Source: Nevskia sp.
GTDB taxonomy: Bacteria; Pseudomonadota; Gammaproteobacteria; Nevskiales; Nevskiaceae
Direction: 5' to 3'
Assembly: GCA_028291705.1 (NCBI GenBank)
Contig: JAQGNS010000193.1
Coordinates: 1-55,129, forward strand
Length of the DNA stretch: 55,129 nt
The stretch's first letter is position 1; every line of letters begins with the position of its first letter. Position numbers and translations under genes: made by a program. Under the pieces are notes generated by a model. That model searched no databases and was not told the DNA's origin. It was given only the letters and a program-made list of their open reading frames with translations. Positions 35,274 to 43,393 of this stretch are shown here, piece by piece.

Positions 35274-36851
35274 TCATGGGTGCTCGGGCTCGGCATACCG
35301 CGGCTCGCTCGTGTTCGGCGCGCGCGGCTCGCAGTCGTAGATTCGTGCAAAGGCGTCCACCGCATCCTTCAGGCCGCCGAAAGGGAAGTAGTGGATCTGC
35401 ATCTTCAGTTGCTCGGACAGGTCGTACACCACGCCGTTTTCGTCCTTGCGCCGGATCGGCTGGGCCACGCGGTATTCGTAGCCGCTCTGGATCATTCGCC
35501 GCTGCAGGCTGGTCAGCTTGGTCTGGTCGGTCTCGTACGGCAGGAACACCTTGTGGCTCTTGACGTCGGGGACAAGGCGCTGCACCCGGTCGGTCTTCGA
35601 GCCTTCGCCGTCACGCGGCCAGTACAGCTCCACCACGTCGAATCGCGGCCGGCCTGGCAGCTTCATCTGCTCCTGGAAGTAGTCGAGGTCCGCTTGCGCC
35701 CCGTAGGCCTCGTAGCCCATGACCACCCGCTGCACGCCCGGCGCCTGCTTCCACTTGACGTACATCCTGCTGAAGCCTTCCCAGCGCTCCTTCAGGTCCA
35801 TCTTGTGGTTGAAGCCGTCGATCAGGTACTTGTTCATGGCGTGGTCCACGCCCACCACCATGATGGCCGTGTTGGCCGAATCCTTCTTCTTGCTGCGGGC
35901 CGGGTCGCACAGCACGTAGACCGCCATGATCTCGGGCCGCACCTCGTACACCTGCAGATCGCGGATGTCGAACATGCGCTGCTGGCCGGACAGCGGGTTC
36001 TGCAGGTACTGGCAGGCGATGTCGCTGTCGGTGTGCTTGAGCTTGCGCTTCTCCCACTCTTCCTTCGTGAACAGCACCGGCTCGCCGTCGCGCAGTCCGT
36101 CTTTGGTGGCCGGGTAGACACGCGCTTTCAGGGAGCCTCGCTTCAGGATCCATTCGTAGGTGTCGGCGTAGCTGTAGCGCGTGCCGATCATCCATTCCTC
36201 GCCGTCGACCTGCCCCAACGCCTGGCTGAGGGAATATGCGTTGGTGGTCTTCTGGATCTGCTCGGGCGTGCTCACCGACTTGTCGGTCACGACGTCGTCG
36301 TAGATGCGCAGCTTGTAGTGCTTGGAGATCGGCTGGCCGTCCACCAAGCCCGAGGCTTCGACCGTCGCCTCCTTCGGGTTGCCCTTGCGCTGGACGATGA
36401 GGCCGCCCTCGACGCTCCACTGCTTGGCCTGCTTCTGCGGGTTTTCCCACAGGATGTCTGGGAACGCGGCTTTCAGGACCTCGTTGCTCTCCAGCTCCGT
36501 CTTGATCTGCTTCAGGAACGCCGCTGCGATTTCGTTGACGTGGCTGAAGATTCCGATCGTCACCTCCGGATCGTTCAGGATCCGCTGGACGGCACCGCCG
36601 AAGGTGATGATGGAGCTCTTCCCATGCTCGCGGGACCAGAGATCGAGGAAGCCGTTCGGCGCCTTTTCCACCTCGCGGCACCGGTCGTAGGTCCAGGGAT
36701 GAAGCAAGTCGTGGCGCCGGCAGCACTTCACCAGTAGATAGAACCGGTCCACCTGGGCCAGCGCCCGGATCCCCGGCAGATACGTCCCGGCCTTGTCGAT
36801 CTCGTCCCACCACTGCACGACTTCGCGCAGCGGCATGTCCAGGTGCTTCAC
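35274..36851 (-). CDS. terL: terminase large subunit
   Basis: Walker A-like WSREHGKSS; nuclease-like VYVLCDPARSKKKDSANTAIMVVG; 525 aa upstream of portal. Confidence 0.88.
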   Translation of the reverse strand: MKHLDMPLREVVQWWDEIDKAGTYLPGIRALAQVDRFYLLVKCCRRHDLLHPWTYDRCREVEKAPNGFLDLWSREHGKSSIITFGGAVQRILNDPEVTIGIFSHVNEIAAAFLKQIKTELESNEVLKAAFPDILWENPQKQAKQWSVEGGLIVQRKGNPKEATVEASGLVDGQPISKHYKLRIYDDVVTDKSVSTPEQIQKTTNAYSLSQALGQVDGEEWMIGTRYSYADTYEWILKRGSLKARVYPATKDGLRDGEPVLFTKEEWEKRKLKHTDSDIACQYLQNPLSGQQRMFDIRDLQVYEVRPEIMAVYVLCDPARSKKKDSANTAIMVVGVDHAMNKYLIDGFNHKMDLKERWEGFSRMYVKWKQAPGVQRVVMGYEAYGAQADLDYFQEQMKLPGRPRFDVVELYWPRDGEGSKTDRVQRLVPDVKSHKVFLPYETDQTKLTSLQRRMIQSGYEYRVAQPIRRKDENGVVYDLSEQLKMQIHYFPFGGLKDAVDAFARIYDCEPRAPNTSEPRYAEPEHP

Positions 36852-36907
36852 CTCGTTGTTACAGGTTGGCGGTCAAAACCCGCGTTTTCCGGCACTTCCG
36901 TTACAAC

Positions 36908-37501
36908 TCAGGCGCTTTTGATCTTCGCCAGCAGGTCGCTTGACGCCGCGGTGAGCTTCACGATCAGCGGGTTCTCTTCATCACCGCTGTGCACCAACTC
37001 CACCTTGTCGCGCCACACCGCCGGTTGCCGGTTGCGCAGCCACAGGCTCGCCGCCTGGGTATCGGGCGGGTAGTGCTTCACCGTGGGGGTGATCACGATC
37101 TCAGAGCCAGTGCCGGCGGGCCCGCTCACCGTGCGAATATCGTCCTCAGCGTGGCTGTAGCCGATGGCGCGCTGGTACAGGGATCTCGCGACATTCGCGT
37201 CGGAAATGTCCTTTCCTTCCCTGATGGCGGCAAGAAATTCCGGAAACTCTTCCTTCCATGCGAGCACCGTCGGTTTGCTCACGCCGAAGAATTCCGCCAG
37301 CTTTTCATCTGTGGCCCCGAGCAGCAGGCACAGCTTGTAGGCCTGTTCGACGTACTCCGCCCTGTAGGAGCTTGGGCGCCCTACTGGGTTGGGTTCAGCC
37401 GCTGTTTTTTTTTCCGCCGTTGCCTTGGCTGGCTTCTTCGCTTTGGGCTTGGTTGGTTTCAGGGGCGGCTTGGGGGCCGGCTTGCGTTGTTTCGTTGCCA
37501 T
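36908..37501 (-). CDS. terS: terminase small subunit
   Basis: GRPSSYRAEYVEQAYKLCLLLGATDEKLAEFFGVSKPTVLAWKEEFPEF; adjacent to terL. Confidence 0.82.
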   Translation of the reverse strand: MATKQRKPAPKPPLKPTKPKAKKPAKATAEKKTAAEPNPVGRPSSYRAEYVEQAYKLCLLLGATDEKLAEFFGVSKPTVLAWKEEFPEFLAAIREGKDISDANVARSLYQRAIGYSHAEDDIRTVSGPAGTGSEIVITPTVKHYPPDTQAASLWLRNRQPAVWRDKVELVHSGDEENPLIVKLTAASSDLLAKIKSA

Positions 37502-37503
37502 GG

Positions 37504-37704
37504 TCAGGACGCCGCGCCGTTCTCATTGGCCCGAAACGGCGTAGGAAACGCAACGAACCCGCGTGCGTAGTGCGCGTCCCGCTCGGAGTGGATCCGCTCG
37601 CCGTTGACGATGGGGCGCTGGTGCACCACGAATTCCTCGACGGTCTTGAGCCGGCGGTTCAGCTCTGCCACCTCTCGCTGCAGCTGCTCCATGTCGCCGG
37701 TCAT
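37504..37704 (-). CDS. small coiled-coil protein
   Basis: MTGDMEQLQREVAELNRRLKTVEEFVVHQRP. Confidence 0.5.
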   Translation of the reverse strand: MTGDMEQLQREVAELNRRLKTVEEFVVHQRPIVNGERIHSERDAHYARGFVAFPTPFRANENGAAS

Positions 37705-37895
37705 GTGCGTCCGTACCCGGTCTTGCGCTGGTAGGCGCTGTCGCTCACCAGGTGGTCCTTCAGGCGGTCGGCCATGTCCTTGTTCTTCGTGGCGATGATC
37801 ACGGCGTCCATTTCGTAGCTGCCAGTCATGTCAGGAGTGCGGCGCCATTCGGCTGGGGCGCACTGGTGGTTGTGGTGGGATTGGGGACGGCGCAT
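37701..37895 (-). CDS. hypothetical protein
   Basis: MRRPQSHHNHQCAPAEWRRTPDMTGSYEMDAVIIATKNKDMADRLKDHL. Confidence 0.5.
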   Translation of the reverse strand: MRRPQSHHNHQCAPAEWRRTPDMTGSYEMDAVIIATKNKDMADRLKDHLVSDSAYQRKTGYGRT

Positions 37896-38065
37896 GCTGC
37901 TCTCCAGTTCTGGTTGGCTTGTTCGATCGTGCGGTCGCTGTACGGGCCCTGGGCCTTGGCGACGGCTTTGCGGCAATCCCAGCACCAGCGCCATGTGGTG
38001 GCAGTGGCGAGCTCGTGCTCGAGCAGCGAATAGGTCGAGCCGCAGGTGCAGGGACAGCTTTTCAT
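37826..38065 (-). CDS. small Cys-rich (zinc-binding-like) protein
   Basis: MKSCPCTCGSTYSLLEHELATATTWRWCWDCRKAVAKAQGPYSDRT. Confidence 0.5.
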   Translation of the reverse strand: MKSCPCTCGSTYSLLEHELATATTWRWCWDCRKAVAKAQGPYSDRTIEQANQNWRAACAVPNPTTTTSAPQPNGAALLT

Positions 38066-38327
38066 GGCGTGGCTCCGGGATAGGCATACTCCCCGCCCGG
38101 ATCGAGGTGTACCTGCCCCTTCGGGCCCCAGCGCACGGTCAGATATGCCAGCCTAGTGCCGCCGGGTAGGAGAAATCGGTTGCGTCTCTTCGTTGGCTAT
38201 GTCCACAGCCTCCGCAGCGTCCCGGCGAAGCCAGAAGGTGCGTACGGTGGTGTATGCGTGGGTGTCAAAGAGGCGCCATGCGCCATTTCCGAATCTCAGT
38301 TCGAAGCGCATGGGCGGCCTTTGGTGG

Positions 38328-38403
38328 TGGAGCGGTCAGAGGGAATCGAACCCTGCTCTCGAAGGCTTGGAAGGCCCCGGACTCAGCCCGTGAGCTTGAC
38401 CGC
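38328..38403 (-). tRNA. tRNA-Gly(TCC), slightly irregular D arm, encoded CCA
   Basis: Minus strand GCGGTCA...TGACCGC-T-CCA perfect 7-bp acceptor; anticodon loop CTTCCAA with GGGGC/GCCTT stem; T loop TTCGATT. Confidence 0.75.
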
Positions 38404-38404
38404 G

Positions 38405-38483
38405 TGGAACGGAGGCGGGGCGGTTCCCGAGACCCGCGTCGACGACCCGAAGGCCGGTGTTCTGCCTGTTGAACTACCCGCCA
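38405..38483 (-). tRNA. Degenerate tRNA-like element, candidate tRNA-Pro(CGG)-like
   Basis: Minus TGGCGGGTAGTTCAACAGGCAGAAC (typical tRNA 5' half/D arm), TTCGGGT loop, CCA one base before the tRNA-Gly; T arm non-canonical. Confidence 0.35.
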
Positions 38484-38524
38484 GAAATACGAAAGCCGCC
38501 GGGATCGCTCCGAGCGGCTTGGGG

Positions 38525-38641
38525 GAATCCTGACTCGACTGAGGCCTCGGCCCGCTGGCCTAGCGGTTGCGCTTTCTCCCAGCCACCGGAAACATGTGTC
38601 CGGGAACCGGGAGCGCCAAAGCCTCATGCGAATCAGGATTC
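38525..38641 (-). ncRNA. Candidate 117-nt branched structured RNA
   Basis: GAATCCTGA(38525-38533)/TCAGGATTC(38633-38641) and TGAGGC(38540-38545)/GCCTCA(38621-38626), symmetric 6x6 internal loop, inner hairpins CCGGA..TCCGG and CCGCT..AGCGG. Confidence 0.5.
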
Positions 38642-38718
38642 TTCTGCGGACGGCTTTCCCTCGATGGGTAGCCGCTAATTTTTATGCTCCCCGAACGGGG
38701 AATTGATCGCGTGCGCGG

Positions 38719-38748
38719 ATTCTATGGCTCAACCGCAAGTGTTGTCAA
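38719..38748 (-). promoter_or_regulatory. Consensus sigma70-like late promoter (pR'-like)
   Basis: Minus TTGACA-18 bp-TAGAAT, between putative Q and the tRNA/terminase region. Confidence 0.7.
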
Positions 38749-38781
38749 ATGTTGAGTGCCGTTTTCATCAGCTTGTGTTGC

Positions 38782-39405
38782 TCACAGCTCCAGTTTCGCG
38801 TGCATCAACCGCGCCATGTCCGAAAAAACGATAGCGGACAGCCGGTTCAGTTCTTCCGTCAGGCGCCGCGCGTCGTTTCCTTCATGCGGCTGCAGCAGGC
38901 GTTCCAGCGGCGAAACGCCCGTGCCGTGGCAGCTCTCGCAGTCCCGGGTGTAGTCCAGGTACGGCGTGCCCGGGATTGTCGGGTGCTTCCGTCCCTCGCA
39001 CGCGTGGCAGGTCGGCCTGGCCCACCAGAGCAGCACCTTCTTGGCGAGGTCCTTCGCAGCCACGCCGACGATCTTAGGACCCTGCGTGGTCCTGCGGTTG
39101 GCAGTCCAGCCGGTGATCCACGTCCCCGCCTCCTCCGCCAGGTCGCGAAGTCCGGCCAGGTCACTTTCCATCCGCAACCGGTAGACCCGCAGCGCCATCA
39201 CCTTTTCCGGAAAGATGAGACGGGCCACCACCATTCGCCGACCGTTGGGCATCATGTCGCCGTACACGGGCTCGGTTACCGAATAGGCCGCGGCGAGCAG
39301 CAGGTGCGCATCGCAGGGCCCATCGCGCAACGTCAGGTCGCTGGTGGCGCTGGCGCGCTGGTAGCGTTCCTGGATGGTCGGAGGCCGATCTTCTTGTGTT
39401 GCCAT
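38782..39405 (-). CDS. putative late antiterminator Q-like protein with zinc-finger motif
   Basis: CHACEGRKHPTIPGTPYLDYTRDCESCHGTG; directly upstream of late promoter. Confidence 0.5.
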   Translation of the reverse strand: MATQEDRPPTIQERYQRASATSDLTLRDGPCDAHLLLAAAYSVTEPVYGDMMPNGRRMVVARLIFPEKVMALRVYRLRMESDLAGLRDLAEEAGTWITGWTANRRTTQGPKIVGVAAKDLAKKVLLWWARPTCHACEGRKHPTIPGTPYLDYTRDCESCHGTGVSPLERLLQPHEGNDARRLTEELNRLSAIVFSDMARLMHAKLEL

Positions 39406-39440
39406 GGCTGAGTCCCACATGTTTGTTTTCCTCGTCCTCG

Positions 39441-39626
39441 TTACGCTTCGGATGTTTGCCCGTCGAACGGGTCTGGCTCTTCGTCGTCTTCCATGAGGTG
39501 CACACGGCCGCCCGCCGCTTCCCTGCGCCTCTTTTCCTCGGCGAGGTGGCCGGCGCCAGCGGTGCGCCTTGTTTCGCCCGGCCGGTCCACGATGGGGCGC
39601 GCGAGTTCTGAGAATGGGTCGTTCAC
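39441..39626 (-). CDS. small hypothetical protein
   Basis: GTG start, VNDPFSELARPIVDRPGETRR... Confidence 0.5.
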   Translation of the reverse strand: MNDPFSELARPIVDRPGETRRTAGAGHLAEEKRRREAAGGRVHLMEDDEEPDPFDGQTSEA

Positions 39627-40114
39627 GGCGTTCCCTTCGGTTGTTCCAGCGCCCACTTCGCGGCGTTGCGCTTCCACGGGCGGGCCATTGGGTCAGCTGC
39701 GATCTGCGCCCACGCTTCCACTTGCCGAACGTGGCCAGCAGCAAAGACAGCGGCCTTCTCTTCAGCCGTCGCACCGTTGTAGGCATCCGTGAAGTCGTTA
39801 CATGCCCAGCAGCCCCACACGGTGTTTTGGTCGCCAGTTTTGTAGCCAAGGCCCTTGCCATTCGCCACCCCCGCGCCATGGCAGGCGACAGTCGTTTCCG
39901 GCTCCGGCTGGCACACAGGGCTTTGCAGCAGGCAGGGCTGCATGCGTGCCAGGTTCAGAACGGCACGGTTCTTGGCGCGGGGCGATTTCGGCATGGTCAT
40001 GGGCGTGTCGTTGCAGGCGGAGAAGTCCACCCCTCGGTACAGGCGCGGCGGGATATCAGGCACTGGCATGTCTCGTGCGCGCATGGGCTTGGTGTAGGGG
40101 CGGCTGAAGGACAT
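39623..40114 (-). CDS. DUF1364-like (nin-region nuclease-like) protein
   Basis: RMQPCLLQSPVCQPEPETTVACHGAGVANGKGLGYKTGDQNTVWGCWACNDFTDAY. Confidence 0.7.
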   Translation of the reverse strand: MSFSRPYTKPMRARDMPVPDIPPRLYRGVDFSACNDTPMTMPKSPRAKNRAVLNLARMQPCLLQSPVCQPEPETTVACHGAGVANGKGLGYKTGDQNTVWGCWACNDFTDAYNGATAEEKAAVFAAGHVRQVEAWAQIAADPMARPWKRNAAKWALEQPKGTP

Positions 40115-40116
40115 GG

Positions 40117-40422
40117 TCAGACGAACATGCACAGGCTGTCGTATTCCTCGCTGTATCGAACCCCGCAGCGATGAAGGTCGCGGATGATCTCTGGCGTTGC
40201 CACCTTGGCCAACATGTCGCAGTCCGTGGCGAGGTAGATTTCGTCGTGCTCCGCGCAAGCCACCACATCCACCGGTTTCCCCGATCGGGCACCAATGGTC
40301 GGCACGAGGTCATACAGCATCAGGAAGGCGCAGATGTCGGGCGCTGGGTGCCGTGGGTTTTCGATGCGGTCGAATTTCAGGAACTCGTCCGTCGCCGCTT
40401 CAAACATTTCGTCTAGAGTCAT
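40117..40422 (-). CDS. hypothetical protein
   Basis: MTLDEMFEAATDEFLKFDRIENPRHPAPDICAF... Confidence 0.6.
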   Translation of the reverse strand: MTLDEMFEAATDEFLKFDRIENPRHPAPDICAFLMLYDLVPTIGARSGKPVDVVACAEHDEIYLATDCDMLAKVATPEIIRDLHRCGVRYSEEYDSLCMFV

Positions 40423-40480
40423 CTGTCGTTCTCCAATTCGCCGGGCTGGTAGCTGCGCCCGGGTCTCAGCGTGAGATGGC

Positions 40481-41020
40481 TCAGGCGGCGACGACCTTCT
40501 TGGCTTTGGCCTTGCCCTTGGGCCAGCCGGCTTTCGTGAAATCGGCGACGATGTTGGCGATCACCGGCAACGCGCGATTCGCGGCGGCTTCGTCGGCAGG
40601 AAGGTACTTCTCGAACTCGGGCAGCATCTCGGCGAGCGCGCCCCGCGTCGTGACCGCGTATGCCGCGCCGCGCAGCTTGGCCGACAGATCCTTGCGGCTC
40701 ACTGCCTGCAGGTCGTTCTTTTCCACCAGTCCATTGATCTTCGACTCGTCCGACTTCGACAGTACCGGCTGCGGCTCGTCGCCATAGCGACCGTAGCCGG
40801 GGATTGCCACGCTCACGCTGCCGTAGCGGCGAAAGGTCGTTTCGAGATATGGCCGTGTGGTCTCGTCCGCGTACACCTTCCGCACGGCAGGCGGGAGTGC
40901 GGCGAGCGAAGCGGCAACCACCGTCGCGCGGATCTGCTCGTCGTAGTCGATCTCCGGAACGTCGCTCATCGCCGCGCGCACGAAAGCATCGCGGATGCTG
41001 TTGGTCAGTTTCATATTCAT
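40481..41020 (-). CDS. Nmad5-like (nucleotide-modification-associated) protein
   Basis: MKLTNSIRDAFVRAAMSDVPEIDYDEQIRATVVAASLAALPPAVRKVY, recalled Nmad5-type N-terminus. Confidence 0.45.
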   Translation of the reverse strand: MNMKLTNSIRDAFVRAAMSDVPEIDYDEQIRATVVAASLAALPPAVRKVYADETTRPYLETTFRRYGSVSVAIPGYGRYGDEPQPVLSKSDESKINGLVEKNDLQAVSRKDLSAKLRGAAYAVTTRGALAEMLPEFEKYLPADEAAANRALPVIANIVADFTKAGWPKGKAKAKKVVAA

Positions 41021-41056
41021 TTCCTCTGTTGCCGCGCTGGTAGGTGCGCGCGGTGA

Positions 41057-41212
41057 TCACCGTGTCGTCGGAAAGAAGTCGACCACCTGCAAGGGCACCA
41101 GCCGCACCTGCTGCGCCGAGGGCTTGCCCAGCCACGGCAGCCACTTGGGCCAAGTCACCACGATTGCGGCGGCGGGAATAGGAACGCCGCCCACGGTTTG
41201 ATGCGTATTCAT
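41057..41212 (-). CDS. small hypothetical protein (51 aa)
   Basis: MNTHQTVGGVPIPAAAIVVTWPKWLPWLGKPSAQQVRLVPLQVVDFFPTTR; overlaps ninB stop. Confidence 0.45.
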   Translation of the reverse strand: MNTHQTVGGVPIPAAAIVVTWPKWLPWLGKPSAQQVRLVPLQVVDFFPTTR

Positions 41213-41733
41213 GCGGACGAGCCCTCCAAAATCTCGCCAGTCTCGGCGTCAACGGTTTCAGTCTTCTTCGCGCGGCGCTGCGGCCTCAAGTGCGGCGGCA
41301 GCGGCTCGGACACTGTGTAGTGCAGGTCCGTCGCGGCGAAGGCGATCACCTCGTCGATATAGCGCGCGAGCCGGCGCACGCCCAGGTCTTCCGTGCTGAC
41401 CCGCACCCGGCGGCGCAACTTGCGGCGCGTGAACGGGTCGACGTAGGTCACCACCTTGAAGCCCAGGTACTTGTCCCGAAACCACTCCTTCCAAACTGGC
41501 ATCGGGTACTGCTCTCCGTTGGCCCGGCAGAACTGCGCAATTTCCGTCAGCACCACGCCATGCAGGTAGCCGCGCTGGGCTTCAGTGATCGCGTCGTCCA
41601 GCAGCCGAAACTCGGCCACCAGCTCGCGGCCTTGGCGCATCTGCTCCTTGGCCCACGGCCATGCGTGCTTCGCAAGTGCGAGGTGCGCCTGCTCCGCGGT
41701 GTGCAGTTCTACGCGCAGGAGGATGTCGCTCAC
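41209..41733 (-). CDS. ninB: NinB-like recombination protein
   Basis: ITEAQRGYLHGVVLTEIAQF...MPVWKEWFRDKYLGFKVVTYVDPFTRRKLRRRVRVSTEDLGVRRLARYIDEVIAFAA. Confidence 0.85.
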   Translation of the reverse strand: MSDILLRVELHTAEQAHLALAKHAWPWAKEQMRQGRELVAEFRLLDDAITEAQRGYLHGVVLTEIAQFCRANGEQYPMPVWKEWFRDKYLGFKVVTYVDPFTRRKLRRRVRVSTEDLGVRRLARYIDEVIAFAATDLHYTVSEPLPPHLRPQRRAKKTETVDAETGEILEGSSA

Positions 41734-41930
41734 GGCTTCCGGCCCCTCAGCATGTCCAGCAATCCCGTGCGCGGCCGCGGTGCCCATGCCTTGATCGGCG
41801 GCATCGGCCAATCACAATTGCGGTCATGCGGCTCGAAGTCGAACGATTCGCCATCCAGCACAAGCTCTGCCCGCTCGGACTCGGGCGCTTCGGGCAGGCC
41901 TTCGATGGGGAGTTGCGTGGGGCGGGTCAT
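41730..41930 (-). CDS. hypothetical protein
   Basis: MTRPTQLPIEGLPEAPESERAELVLDGESF... Confidence 0.55.
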   Translation of the reverse strand: MTRPTQLPIEGLPEAPESERAELVLDGESFDFEPHDRNCDWPMPPIKAWAPRPRTGLLDMLRGRKP

Positions 41931-42235
41931 GCACCCTCCGGGAACATGTCGCGCAGCGAGTAGATGGGCATGCCGAGTTCCTTCGCGATGTGCGCCTCAA
42001 GCCGCGCGCCTCGCGAGTTCTCCCACTTGGGCAGCATCACCAGCGCCTCGACTGTCGCAATTTGCTTGATCGACATCCGCATGAAGCCGGCCCAGGTGTT
42101 GCACAGCGGCATGAGGTTTTCGGCAGGATTGATCACCTCGTGTCCACGATCGCGCAGCGCGGCGGCGATTCTGTTGAAGAACGGGTAATTCGCGTCGGGA
42201 ATTCCGGTCATCGGACCAGCGATGTAGACCTTCAC
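41927..42235 (-). CDS. DUF4406-like (nucleoside 2-deoxyribosyltransferase-like fold) protein
   Basis: VKVYIAGPMTGIPDANYPFFNRIAAALRDRGHEVINPAEN. Confidence 0.75.
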   Translation of the reverse strand: MKVYIAGPMTGIPDANYPFFNRIAAALRDRGHEVINPAENLMPLCNTWAGFMRMSIKQIATVEALVMLPKWENSRGARLEAHIAKELGMPIYSLRDMFPEGA

Positions 42236-42882
42236 AGAACGCTCCCTGCCAGCTGGTGTTGCGCTGTCAACGCCACTCCCAGTGCTGGCCATGCGTGCGA
42301 GGTAACGCCGAACAACGGGCCAGGCTTTGCCTTGGTGCCGATCTGAGGCGTCTTGCCGCCTCCAGTTGCCGGGTACAGGTCGATCAGCGCTTGGCGGACG
42401 TTCGGGTCCTTCGCCCGCGGCGATCCGCACAGGTGTAGCTTCACGTCCTTGCGGTACACCAGCATCACCTCGTCGGGCGAATACCATGCCTGTTTGAAGC
42501 GGCCGATCCAGACGCAGGTTTCGAACACCTCGCGGCCTACCGGCATGCCGTAGCTCGCGATCATTTCGACTGCGAGCCGGCCGTTGCTCGTCATCATCGA
42601 CTGCATTACGTAGTCGGATTGAAGGCGGTTCAGCAGCTGCCCGTTCGGCATCACTCCGCTATCCTCGACGTACGCACCGTGGACGATGCACCAGCCGGAT
42701 TCGGTCGTGCCGGGGTCGATGGCGAAGATCGCATTGCGTCGGTCAGCAGCCGCGGCAGGTCCGCGTACATCGAGGACGCTGCTGCCAGCTCCTGAACCCG
42801 CTTCCAGGCCCAGGCTCTGTCCATCTTCGCCACCATTACGTAGTGCGGCAGCAGGGTCTCCGGTGTGGCGTAGGTCATTCAT
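42232..42882 (-). CDS. RuvC-like Holliday junction resolvase/nuclease (start uncertain)
   Basis: AIFAIDPGTTESGWCIV...LAVEMIASYGMPVGREVFETCVWIGRF. Confidence 0.65.
   Translation of the reverse strand: MNDLRHTGDPAAALRNGGEDGQSLGLEAGSGAGSSVLDVRGPAAAADRRNAIFAIDPGTTESGWCIVHGAYVEDSGVMPNGQLLNRLQSDYVMQSMMTSNGRLAVEMIASYGMPVGREVFETCVWIGRFKQAWYSPDEVMLVYRKDVKLHLCGSPRAKDPNVRQALIDLYPATGGGKTPQIGTKAKPGPLFGVTSHAWPALGVALTAQHQLAGSVL
42651..42878 (-). CDS. hypothetical protein overlapping the RuvC-like 5' region
   Basis: MTYATPETLLPHYVMVAKMDRAWAWKRVQELAAASSMYADLPRLLTDAM. Confidence 0.5.
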   Translation of the reverse strand: MTYATPETLLPHYVMVAKMDRAWAWKRVQELAAASSMYADLPRLLTDAMRSSPSTPARPNPAGASSTVRTSRIAE

Positions 42883-43391
42883 CGCGCCCCCAATCCGGCG
42901 AATGGGTTCTGGTGGTCTTTCCACATCCCGCCGCACATGATCAGCGCCGCCGTGCTTTGGGCGCAGCCGTAGACCTTTGCTGCCGCCCTGGTGGACAGGC
43001 CGCTGGCCCGCATCTCCCGCACCATCTCGATGGTTCGCGGTGATCTCGCGCGCTGCACCTTGGAAATGGCGAGCCGTCGTTCCGGGCACTCGCCGTAGCG
43101 CGTCTCCTTGGCCGTCCGCTGCTGCAATTCCTTGCGCGTGAGCCAGCAGACGTGTTCTGGCGCCACGCAGTCACGGCTGCGGCAGGTGTTCGTGGCGATG
43201 AGGTGGTCGCCCTGCCGCCACTTGCCGAGCATCTGCAACACCACGGCGCGTACAGGCTTGATCGGACCGGTCCCTGGTCCTGCCCGCATCTGCGGGACGC
43301 CGCCACTGGCGACGCCGCCTTTCCAGTGCCAGCAGCCGGTGGCGGTGCAGACGTTGCACAGCTGCTGAATGGCGGTGAAGCTGATTTCCAT
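42879..43391 (-). CDS. HNH-like/HTH phage protein
   Basis: CTATGCWHWKGG...RDCVAPEHVCWLTRKE...GLSTRAAAKVYGCAQSTAALIM. Confidence 0.65.
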   Translation of the reverse strand: MEISFTAIQQLCNVCTATGCWHWKGGVASGGVPQMRAGPGTGPIKPVRAVVLQMLGKWRQGDHLIATNTCRSRDCVAPEHVCWLTRKELQQRTAKETRYGECPERRLAISKVQRARSPRTIEMVREMRASGLSTRAAAKVYGCAQSTAALIMCGGMWKDHQNPFAGLGAR

Positions 43392-43393
43392 GC

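Noticed and set aside
38265-38678. ORFs across the tRNA/structured RNA region (38265-38627 -, 38457-38678 +)
   Set aside because: They overlap clear RNA structure and have Arg/Ser-rich random composition
39623-40114. HNH homing endonuclease
   Set aside because: Cys/His pattern and nin-region location fit a DUF1364-type phage protein better; not a free-standing homing element
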